In this document: one piece after another, positions 53,945-64,000 of the stretch
How positions within the stretch are numbered: the first letter of the stretch is position 1
Layout of the letters: each line of letters begins with the position of its first letter
Assembly (NCBI GenBank): GCA_025267735.1
Contig: CM046309.1
Coordinates: 55,496,319-55,560,318 of the forward strand
Source of the DNA: Mactra quadrangularis
Lineage: Eukaryota; Mollusca; Bivalvia; Venerida; Mactridae
DNA length: 64,000 nucleotides
Direction of reading: 5' to 3'
Program-made: the position numbers and the translations under genes
Notes under the pieces: generated by a model
The model's input: the letters and a program-made list of their open reading frames with translations, nothing else
Database searches by the model: none
Told to the model about the DNA's origin: nothing

Positions 53945-54214
53945 GGTTCCCTAGTTGTACATCACACAGGAAAGGACAAATATGTTGGCGAAACGTCCAT
54001 AGCACTCAACAAACGAATGAACATGCATAGATCGGACTGGAACACTAGGAAATTTAATAGGTCCCCGGTCGCTGCCCATTTTAATGAGGCGAACCATTCA
54101 TTTGAAAACATCGTGCTTTGCTGTATCAAAGCCAACGATAAGTGTACCGGTGGACAACGCAAAATGCGAGAAATATACTGGATCCGCAGATTAAACAACA
54201 AAAACGATACTTGA
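53945..54214 (+). pseudogene. Penelope-like element, GIY-YIG endonuclease fragment
   Basis: The frame reads KYVGET (GIY-YIG motif region), then LNKRMNMHRSDW, PVAAHFNEANHSF and MREIYWIRRLN, the usual C-terminal endonuclease of Penelope-like retroelements. The reverse transcriptase part is absent, so the element is 5'-truncated. The open part recorded from 54017 lacks the upstream in-frame codons, which have no ATG. A hammerhead core follows about 150 bp downstream. Confidence 0.8.
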
Positions 54215-54363
54215 ATTTCCAATATAAAATCATAACGTCACCATAGCCGGTCTACCTTAAATCTATTTCTATGTACACAGTAGATTGATTACACATCTCA
54301 GTAAAACTGTATATACATGTACATGCTATAATTATTTCAACTCGGTATTTTCATATCTTTTTA

Positions 54364-54403
54364 GCCCCTGAAGAAGACACATCATTGTCGAAAGCGCTCG
54401 GGC
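54364..54403 (+). ncRNA. Minimal hammerhead ribozyme core
   Basis: Stem I GCCC (54364-54367) pairs with GGGC (54400-54403). The core CTGAAGA (54368-54374) is followed by stem II GACA/TGTC (54376-54379 with 54386-54389), then GAAA (54390-54393). Stem III is only GCGC (54394-54397), and TC (54398-54399) supplies the U-H cleavage site. This is the arrangement described for Penelope-like elements, where the tiny stem III requires dimers. Stem I can extend outward by U-A pairs past a bulged A363. Confidence 0.78.
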
Positions 54404-54432
54404 AAATTTGTAATATTTTCCAAACACTGTTT

Positions 54433-55839
<1,407 letters not shown>

Positions 55840-55870
55840 TTGGAACGATGCTAAATTAGCATCGTTCCAA
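55840..55870. repeat. Perfect 31-bp palindrome at the inner edge of the right arm
   Basis: Half-site TTGGAACGATGCTAA around a central A. Homology with the left arm starts at the next base. Confidence 0.95.
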
Positions 55871-56084
55871 AAACCGCGAACACTAAACACATAGTTTACA
55901 CCGGTTTGAACAATATGATCATTATCGATAGATTTCTGGTACCCTATTGGATATACCAATTTTAACTCCATATAACGCCATAAAATGACACTTATAACTT
56001 TGCATATGCTTGAATTATTATTCTCCATATACATGAAATGTATGCAAACATCGTTGGTGTCATTCGAGGAGCAAAGTCTTAGCT

Positions 56085-56154
56085 CATTCGGAATTTCTCG
56101 GCCATTCGCTACGAATAACATATTCATTCATGAAAGGTCGAGGTGTTCCGAATG
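56085..56154. mobile_element. Family A palindromic mini-element, empty site known
   Basis: CATTCGGAATTTCTCGGCCA at the left faces GGTCGAGGTGTTCCGAATG at the right. Flanks AGTCTTAGCT and AGTCTTTGCT match at 9 of 10. The inverted counterpart in the left arm (near 51098-51115, AGTCTTTGTTCC...GAATGACACC) has no insertion. Confidence 0.8.
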
Positions 56155-56230
56155 AGTCTTTGCTTTGATTGTATGTATGAATTGTGACATAATTTTTATA
56201 CGCCCGTTTTGAAAAAACGGTCGTATTATG

Positions 56231-56297
56231 TTATGATGTTGTCCGTCTGTCCGTCTGTCCGTCTGTCCGTCTGGCCGTCTGTCCGTCTGTCCGTCCT
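56231..56297. repeat. GTCCGTCT microsatellite
   Basis: Eight or so GTCCGTCT units with one GTCTGGCC variant, at the start of the tandem-repeat element. Confidence 0.9.
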
Positions 56298-56337
56298 GGA
56301 CAATTGCTTGTCCGGATGATAACTCAAGAAAGGATGT

Positions 56338-58420
56338 ACCTAGGTTCCTCAAATTTTATGTGTGGATAGCCCTTGGGTGGAGGAGGTTCCCTATTGATTT
56401 GGAGACCCCAGGGTCAAAGGTCAAGGTCACTGGGACTTAAAATAGGCAAAACTTGTCCGGACAATAACTGAACTACCAATGTACCTAGGTTCACCAAATT
56501 TTATGTAAGAGTAGCCCATGTGTCAAGGATCTTCCCTATAGGTTTTGGGGCGTCTGGGTCAAAGGTCAAGGTCACAGTGGCATCATATGGGAAAAAAACT
56601 TGTCCTGACAATAACTGAACAACCAATCAACCTAGGTTCACCAAATTTTATGTGAGAGTAGCCCATGTGTCAAGGATGTTCCCAATTGGTTTTGTGGCCC
56701 ATGGGTCAAAGGTCAAGGTCACAGGGGCATCATATTGAAAAACCTTGTCCGGACGATAACTCAACAACGACTGTACCTAGGTTCACCAAATTTTATGTGA
56801 AGGTAGCCCATGTGTCAAGGATGTGCCCTATAGGTTTATGGGGCCCCAGGTTCAAAGGTCAAGGTCACAGTGGCATAACATGGAAAAACTTTGTTCGGAC
56901 AATAACTGAACCACCAATGTACCTAGGTTCACCAATTTTTATGTGAGAGTAGCCCATGTGTCAAGGATATGCTCTATAGGTTTTGGGGCCCCTGGGTCAA
57001 AGGTCAAGGTCACAGGGGCATCATATTGAAAAACATTGTCCGGGTAATAACTCAACAATGACTGTACCTAGGTTCACCAAATTTCATGTGAGAGTAGCCA
57101 ATGTGTCAAGGATGTGCCTTATCAGTTTTGGGGAAACAGGGTCAAGTTTAAACCTTCAACCAGAAGATATCAAATTACCAAGCTGTGACTTCATATGGTC
57201 ATTCAATATGTTAATAAAGTCAAAATGGCAAACAATAAAAAACTTGTCCGGACAATAACTGAACCACCAATGTACCTAGGTTCACCAAATTTTATGCGAG
57301 GGTAGCCCTTGTGTCAAGGATATGCCCTATTGGTTTTGAGGCTCCTGGGTCAAAGGTCAACGACACAGAGGCATCATATTGAAAAACCTTGTACAGACAA
57401 TAACTCATCAACGACTGTACCTAGGTTCAAAAAATTTTATGTGAAGGTAGCCCTTGTGTCAAGGATGTTCCCTATTGGTTTTGGGGTCCCAGGTTTAAAG
57501 GTCAAGGTCACAGAGGCATCATATGGAAAAACTTTGTCCAGACAATAACTGAACCACCAATGTACCTAGGTTCACCAAATTTTATGTGAGAGTAGCCCAT
57601 GTGTCAAGGTTATGCCCTTAAGGTTTTGGGACCCCTGGGTCAAAGGTCAAGGTCACAGTGGCATCATATTGAAAAACATTGTTCAGGTAATAACTCAACA
57701 ATGACTGTACCTAGGTTCACCAAATTTTATGTAAGAGTAGCCCATGTGTCAAGGGTGTTCTCTTTTGGTTTTTGGGCCCCTTGGTCAAGTTTAAACCTTC
57801 AACCAGAAGATATCAAATTACCAAGCAGTGACTTCAAATGTTCAATCAATGTGTTAATAAAGTCAAAATGGCAAACAATGAAAATCTTGTCTAGACAATA
57901 ACTGAACCACCAATGTACCTATTTTCACCAAATTTTACGTGAGAGTAGCCTATGTGTCAAGGATATGCCCTATTGGTTTTAGGGCCCCTGGGTCAAAGGT
58001 CAAGGTCACAGGGGCATCATATTGAAAAAACCTTGTCCGGACAATAACTCAACAACGACTGTACCTTGGTTCACAAAATTTTATGTGAAGGTAGCCCTTG
58101 TGTCAAGGATGTTCCCTATAGGTTTTTGGGACCCAGGTTCAAAGGTCAAGGTCACAAAGGCATCATATGGAAAAACTTTGTCCAGACAATAACTGAACCA
58201 CCAATGTACCTAGGTTCACCAAATTTGAGAGTAGCCCATGTGTCAAGGATATGCCCTATTGGTTTTGGGGCCCCTGGGTCAAAGTTCAAGGTCACAGGGG
58301 CATTATATTGAAAAACCTTGTCCGGACAATAACTAAACAAGGACTGTACCTAGGTTCACCAAATTCCATGTGAGAGTAGCCCATGTGTCAAGGATGTTCT
58401 CTATTGGTTTTGGGCCCCTA
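56338..58420 (+). repeat. 145-bp tandem array with 208-bp variants
   Basis: ACCTAGG or ACCTTGG recurs at 56338, 56483, 56630, 56775, 56921, 57066, 57274, 57419, 57564, 57709, 57917, 58063, 58208 and 58348. Spacing is 145 bp except after 57066 and 57709, where the unit is 208 bp because it carries TCAACCAGAAGATATCAAAT-type extra sequence. This gives a higher-order period of about 640 bp. Confidence 0.92.
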
Positions 58421-59509
58421 GGTCAAGTTTTAACCTTCAACCAGAAGATATCATATTACCAAGCAGTGACTTCAAATGTTCAATCAATATGTTAATAAAG
58501 TCAAAATGGCAAACAATGGAAATAATGCTATATTTAATAAGTAACATGAAATTAGTTCACCAAATTTTATGTGAGGGTAGCCCATGTGTCAAGGATGTTC
58601 CCTATTGGTGTTGAGGCCCCTGGGTCAAAGGTGAAGGTCACAGGGGCCATCATATGGAAAAACCTTGTCCGGACAATAACTTAACAATGATTGTACCTTG
58701 GTTAACAAATTTTATGTGGAGCAGCCCATTTGTCAAGGAGTAATGTGCTGATAGCTCTTTTGTAGAGGATGTTCCCTTTTGATTTGGAGACCCCAGGGTC
58801 AAAAGTCAAAGTCACTGGGACTAAATTTGTATTGAAACATTTTCTGAACAATAACTCAATAATGATTGTACCTAGGTTCTCCGAATTTTATTTAAGGGTA
58901 GCCTAAATGTCTAGCATATGCCCCTTTGGTTTTAGGCCCCTGGGTCAAAGGTCAAAGTCACAAGGAAATCACGAGGAAAAACCTTGTCCAACAACCAACT
59001 TTATCTAAGATCACCAAATTTTATGTATCAATACACTTTGGGTCAAGGGTGAGAACTTTTGGTTCTGAGGCCCCAGGGTCAAGGTCACTGGAAGTTTGTA
59101 TGGGAAAACTTTGTGCCGGTGATAACTCAACCATGGCTGTACCTAGGTTCTCAAAATCTTTGCTTTGGATACCCCTCCAGTTAAGGATGGGACCTATTCT
59201 GAGATCCCGGGGTCATTGGTCAAGGTCACAGGGACTTCATATGAGATAGAACACAGCATGGACTGCACACGGGCGTATAATGCCCCGCCCAGCGGAGCTC
59301 TTGTTTATGATTTATATTGGAAAACCGGCCATTAATTGAAATTGGGTAAAAAATTAACATTTTTAGAGTAATATACCTTGTGCATGTACCATTATGTATA
59401 TACATGCATATTGATTTTGTCAGGATTGCTATTGGCCGCCTATAGATACAGCATACAAACAAGCTTTCCTTACATGTTTATGATATACTAGGTTTACCAC
59501 CGTGTCAAT

Positions 59510-59737
59510 ACAGTTTAGGTTTTTACAGCGCCCAGCACACCTATCATAGTTTTCGCGGATCATTGTCTATATCCAGTCCTCTTTTGCCGTTCCACAAGGC
59601 CGTAAACTTCCCCAGATACCTTTGATAGAAGGTAAAACCTGCCCGGATGGGATTCGAGCTTGTTCCCTCTTTGGGACACGAGATTTCGAAATCCCGACGC
59701 GCTACCATCTGCATTACCGACCCTTCCTCATACTATA
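59510..59737 (-). mobile_element. tRNA-derived SINE (family S3), right arm copy
   Basis: Inverted counterpart of 50644-50906. On the minus strand the head reads GGTAATGCAGATGGTAGCGC and the B box is diverged (AGCTCGAATCCC). Confidence 0.75.
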
Positions 59738-60001
59738 TGTACATACGGCCTGACTAAAGTGAATAACTTACAGTGAAAACAATAGCTATCCCTATTGTTA
59801 ATCTCAAGTTTATTTCAATTGTATGCATATTTAATCTTTACATTAAGTTCCGTTTATATAATGGAGAGTCGTCTCGGAAATGGTGACTGTTTATGGTGTT
59901 AACAATCAAGGGGTCGTAAAGGAACGATTACACTATTAACATTAACGTTATCCCACTTGAGAAATCTAGCTAACAGCCGATCTAGCCTCGTTTGTATACA
60001 C

Positions 60002-60066
60002 AGAACTATATTTTATCACCACTTGACGCTGAAATAATAATATGAATACCAAAAAATGTAGTTCTA
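60002..60066. mobile_element. 62-bp foldback, right arm copy
   Basis: Inverted counterpart of 50292-50353, more diverged at its left end. Confidence 0.55.
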
Positions 60067-60689
60067 TTAAGCAAACTGAACTTGTTATTTGAATTTGGTT
60101 TGCGTGTATACTCGTGAAATTAAGAAGAGGAAATTTATTTTAAGTTAAAGCAGTACTTATAAATACACAGGGATGGGTTTTATAACATAAATTTATTATG
60201 AAATCCAACCGATAACATCATGATGGTCGCTATCATGTTTGCATCACAATCTCTGAAAGTAGTTCTTATTGTGGAAACTAAACATGTATCAGTACTCTGC
60301 TGCCCGGGAAACTGAACTAATTGAACCTGAATCCTAAAGTAGAAAAAAGTAATCGAATAGGTGTGATGTGCACATCATGCATGTGTAATTCATTGTAACT
60401 AGCTGTGAGAAACGCTTTGCTTTGTGGCCAAATTCCATAATTGAATATCACTATAGTTAGCGCTGCTCCCCTGGTACCCTCGATTTGATATCACATAATT
60501 ATGTTTTACATTTTTTGTAAAAAGAGTACCAGTGGATTAAACGCTTGCTAGCACTATCATTAAGAAGTAGGTCGCAGATCTAAGCATTATGCTCACAGAT
60601 TTGTTTTCAACTTTTCATTGTCTTTGTATAGAACACAGATCTCAGCTTCTTTCAAATTATGATAATCAAATGAATAATTTGTTTGAACA

Positions 60690-61440
60690 CCAAATTGCTA
60701 AAATGGTATACATTGTCTTAAGTCAATGTGAACTAACTATAAATGATTAAAAAAATGGTATACATTGTCTTAAGTCAATGTGAACTAACTATAAATGATT
60801 AAAAATGGTATACATTGTCTTAAGTCAATGTGAACTAACTATAAATGATTAAAAATGGTATACATTGTCTTAAGTCAATGTGAACTAACTATAAATGATT
60901 AAAAATGGAATACATTGTCTCAGCCAATGTGAACTAACTATAAATGATTAAAAATGGTATACATTGTCTCAGTCAATGTGAACTAACTATAAATGATTAA
61001 AAATGGAATACATTGTCTTAAGTCAATGTGAACTAACTATAAATGATTAAAAATGGAATACATTGTCTCAGTCAATGTGAATTAACTATAAATGATTAAA
61101 ATGGAAACATTGTCTCAGCCAATGCGAACAAGCTATAAATGATTACAAATGGTATACATTGTCTCAGCCAACGTTAACTAACTATAAATGATTAAAAATG
61201 GTATACATTGTCTCAGCCAATGTGAACTAACTATAAATGATTAAAATGGAAACATTGTCTCAGCTAATGTGAACTAACTATAAATGATTAAACATGGTAT
61301 ACATTGTCTCTGCCAATGTGAACTAACTATAAATGATTAAAATGGAAACATTGTCTAAGCCAATGTGAACTAACTATAAATTATTAAACATGGTATACAT
61401 TGTCTCAGCCAATGTGAACTAACTATAAATGATTAAAAAT
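60690..61440. repeat. 49-bp minisatellite, right arm
   Basis: About fifteen units of TAACTATAAATGATTAAAAA followed by TGGTATACATTGTCTCAGCCAATGTGAAC. Expanded relative to the left arm. Some units carry CTTAAGT in place of CTCAGCC. Confidence 0.92.
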
Positions 61441-62787
61441 GGGAAGAGCTCGCCATTATTGTACATTGCTTTTATTAATAGGCTTATTGATGAACTAGAG
61501 TCTAGCAACTATGGTATGTGCTTATATAACTTCAAAATGTGTGCACCGACCGTTGCAGATGATATGGCCATAGTATCCTTGTCAAAAAATGGTATGGATA
61601 AAATGCTGGACATCTGTTACAAGTATGCTTGTAAATGGCGATTTCTATATAACGTTAACAAATGTGCCATACTTAACTTTAATGACTATACAACAGTGTC
61701 AAGAAACCATTACTTTAAATTCGGAAACGAGAAAATCAATGAAGTATCTTCATATTTACACCTAGGTGTCACTCTGGATCAGAATTTGTCATCATCGGAA
61801 TCAATGACAAATGCAAGACTTAAACTCCGGGGCGTGTACATGAGTGTCATCAATAGTGGAATTCATCCATGTTCTATGAGTCCTGTTACACTTAAATCTG
61901 TATATGAAAGAGTTATTATACCAAAAGCGTTGTATGGGTGCGAATTCTGGTATTTTTATGCTAAAAGTGACATTACTTTGCTGGAGAAAACTCATAGATT
62001 CTGCCTTAAGCATATTCAATCTTTTTATAAGAGCACCAACACTAACTTTACTTTAGCCATGTTAAACTGTGTGCCAATAGAAAGTACAATTGATTACAAA
62101 AAACTGTGTTATTTTGGTCAACTTTGTAGACTCCAATCATCATACCAAGCTAAACAAGTGTTTGTATTTAGATTGCTCCACTTTGTGAATCACGATAAAC
62201 AAGTTCGTGGATTTATTCCAGATATTTATCGATTATTTTATAAATATAGACTTCAAAAATATTTTCATGGATATATTGAAACATGTCAGTTTCCATCAAA
62301 ATTACAATGGAAGAAAATTCTTAGACGTTATGTCATTGATATTGAAACTCATAATTCAATTAATCGCATTGCTAATATTTTAGGTGACACCCTATCTAGC
62401 AATCTTTGCCGTAAAAATACTTGTAGCCCTATGTGTCTATTCATTCGTGATACAACATCATATAGTTTAAAACGTGGCAGTTATGCTGTATTACGTGGGC
62501 TTTCACGATTAGTATCAAGACATTTCACACAGAAATGTATAAAATGTGACCTAATGAATGATAATACAACCATACATACACTCTGTTATTGCCACAAGTT
62601 ACATACAGCAAGATTAAAACTTTGGGACACTTTATTAAAGCAGTTTGGCTATAAGTGGTATGTATGGTTTATCAATTTAAGTGACAAGAGCCAGTGTTTA
62701 GAACTATTTACCTTAGCCACTATACAAGATAGTGATTTATTAACATATCCATGTATTACTTTATCTATGAAAACATTGTTAGAATAA
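61429..62787 (+). pseudogene. Truncated LINE reverse transcriptase, C-terminal part
   Basis: 452 residues starting inside the reverse-transcriptase domain. SPLLYIAFINRLIDEL stands for the usual PLLFxxYINDL motif and ADDMAIVS for the catalytic box. A thumb-like region follows (YLHLGVTLDQNLS) and a C-terminal Cys/His cluster near residues 377-396 (CIKCDL..HTLCYCH). The first residues come from the adjoining minisatellite, so the start is artificial. The frame has no stops, but the fingers region and endonuclease are missing. It is unrelated in detail to the CR1-type LINE at 42 kb. Clade not assigned. Confidence 0.82.
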
Positions 62788-63045
62788 GTATACATTTATT
62801 GCTTGACTTTACTTATAATTACATCATACAGAAGTTAACATATATGTATGTATATATATATGTATGCATGTATAACACCTTGTCTTACATGTTCATATAG
62901 ATTTCGTTTGACACTGCATTCCTGTGAATCTGAATGCTAGTTGTAATTTGCTATGTTTATTTTTATATTCATTATGTTATATTTGCTGTAAATAATTGTA
63001 TGATCTTCAAACTTTTGGAGGAAATAAACTATATATACACCACAA
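61441..63045 (+). mobile_element. 5'-truncated LINE insertion in the right arm
   Basis: Follows the minisatellite directly and ends after GGAGGAAATAAACTATATAT near 63035. The arm homology resumes at GCATACTCTCCACAATATAC. The left arm has only about 30 bp at this position. Confidence 0.75.
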
Positions 63046-63235
63046 TATGCATACTCTCCACAATATACGCAATGGTACTTATACAAGTACATAGATAATA
63101 CAAGCATTGTCCCAGGGTCTTCAACAATAGTTTTCTAAGCTACATTCACTACCTAAACACAATAGAACGGAAGTTAGCACTATCTGTATAAAGTTTTGTT
63201 TTAAAAGTCATATTGTCTTGCATCTCGCAGTCGTC

Positions 63236-63399
63236 ATGAAATTGAATGGATATCATTGGATTTGTTTCATGTACCATGTTTATCAAGTTACCGGATTTAA
63301 TGTAAATATAAATAATCCAACATTTATAAATGGTTCATCATACCCAGGAAGCTATTTTGGATTTACAGTAGCTTTAGCTCCGACCAGCTCGGAAACATG
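63236..63399 (+). CDS. First coding exon of a second integrin alpha gene (partial gene)
   Basis: Same 164-bp exon as 48863-49026 in inverted orientation. By eye there are three substitutions: one replaces Val12 with Met and two are silent. The CAG acceptor five bases before the ATG and the ATG|GTAAG donor are both kept. Encodes the hydrophobic N-terminus and GSYFGFTVAL of blade 1. The rest of the gene would lie beyond 64000. It may be a functional paralogue, an isolated duplicated exon, or an assembly duplicate. Confidence 0.8.
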
Positions 63400-63574
63400 G
63401 TAAGATTAGGACTTTGTTTCGGTTGTCTTACATTATTTTAAAAACGCTAAAGAAGGATCATTAATGTTCTTGTTCCAAAATCATGCGATGTTTTGATGAA
63501 TTTTAAATATCAACTGTTTAATTTGAGATGGAAAAGGTATATTTATTAAAGTTTTTAAAGAATTATACGTTGCA

Positions 63575-63705
63575 GGTACCCATTTACACCTGGGTGAAGT
63601 GAAACAATCGCAGGTAAATTTCTTCCTCAAGGAAATTAGCAGTGTTCGAACCCGGGACCTCTCGATCCCTAAGCGCGCGTCCAACCACTGGACTATTGCG
63701 CCTAT
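63575..63705 (-). mobile_element. tRNA-derived SINE (family S1), head and body
   Basis: On the minus strand GGCGCAATAGTCCAGTGGTT, followed by GGACGCGCGC and GTCCCGGGTTCGAAC, forms a well-kept tRNA-like head with A and B boxes. The body ends at TACCTGCAA. This is the position of the head-less S1 copy in the left arm. Confidence 0.82.
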
Positions 63706-64000
63706 ATTAAGACCATTCCGCCATTAAGACCGTCGGTTTTGATGGTGCTAAAAGTGGGACTTTTTAATATTAGACTATAACAGCCATGCCAATTTTACCA
63801 TTTCTGAAACTAAGCGATAACACGTATCGTCGCCATTTTTACAGAATACGATAGACAAATCCAGTTTTAAAGAGGCCGTTGGGATCATCACACTTTTATT
63901 ACAAATACTGGTTAAGCTCTGTTGTTTTATGCAAGTCAGGGGAGATCAAGGAGCATGATAGCAAATACATGTGAAACAATAAATCAATTCCTTCTTTGGA

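Larger units (their letters stand above)
56196..59304. mobile_element. 3.1-kb tandem-repeat element with short inverted ends
   Basis: TTATACGCCCGT (56196-56207) faces ACGGGCGTATAA (59269-59280). The right end continues GCCCAGCGGAGCTCTTGTTT. After a hairpin (CCGTTTT/AAAACGG) and a GTCCGTCT microsatellite (56231-56297), about nineteen units of roughly 145 bp follow. No convincing gene is present. Predicted peptides are repeat read-throughs. The left duplication arm lacks the element, so it was inserted after, or lost from, one arm. Confidence 0.85.
55871..64000. repeat. Right arm of the large inverted duplication
   Basis: Matches 48229-51393 in inverted orientation. It contains three extra blocks absent from the left arm: a family A element (56085-56154), the 3.1-kb tandem-repeat element (56196-59304) and a truncated LINE (61441-63045). 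It continues beyond the window. Confidence 0.92.

Noticed and set aside
56665..58340. Series of about 80-100-residue frames with common MCQGY and RSRSQGHH strings
   Set aside because: Frames of the 145-bp tandem units. The unit is not a multiple of three and stops recur at each variant.

Overview
The window looks like a piece of an animal nuclear genome, AT-rich and full of repeats. It is most likely from a lophotrochozoan and probably a bivalve mollusc. The basis is a metazoan frizzled receptor, a multi-exon integrin alpha gene, tRNA-derived SINEs ending in a GCGTTAAACC-type tail, a CR1-group LINE, Penelope and BEL/Pao remnants, and many short foldback elements. The species was not identified and no database was searched.

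Layout. From 1 to about 20.4 kb no convincing gene was found. This part holds simple repeats (a GA-rich 76-bp minisatellite, sixty TCCTG units, a 56-bp minisatellite), SINE copies, several foldback elements and a hAT-like element with an 8-bp target duplication. At 20473-22296 (minus) lies an intact single-exon frizzled receptor of the Fz9/10 type. From 49026 down to 26741 (minus) a complete non-I-domain integrin alpha gene was assembled by hand as 21 coding exons. All splice phases agree and give 1071 residues, from an N-terminal hydrophobic segment through the beta-propeller and a transmembrane helix to the GFFKR tail. Its introns host a CR1-type LINE (antisense), a Tc1/mariner-like MITE, SINEs and two large minisatellites that end within about 25 bp of an exon.

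The right third is a large inverted duplication. The integrin first coding exon, its flanking intron and about 2.4 kb of upstream DNA (48.23-51.39 kb) recur in inverted orientation at 55.87-64.0 kb and run off the window end. The right arm therefore begins a second integrin alpha gene on the plus strand, head-to-head with the first. It has been interrupted by a 3.1-kb tandem-repeat element, a truncated reverse-transcriptase element and a small MITE. The 4.5-kb centre (51.39-55.87 kb) holds a nested foldback, a BEL/Pao fragment with a primer-binding site, and a Penelope endonuclease fragment followed by what reads as a complete minimal hammerhead ribozyme core.

The two gene families act at the cell surface: frizzled as a Wnt receptor and integrin alpha as the ligand-binding half of an adhesion receptor. 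Nothing in the sequence shows that they are co-regulated. The most notable non-genic signals are the head-to-head integrin duplication, the hammerhead core, a family of CATTCGG-ended palindromic elements with 9-10-bp target duplications (one with an empty site in the duplicate arm), and a higher-order tandem array whose units carry a nuclear-receptor-like motif.
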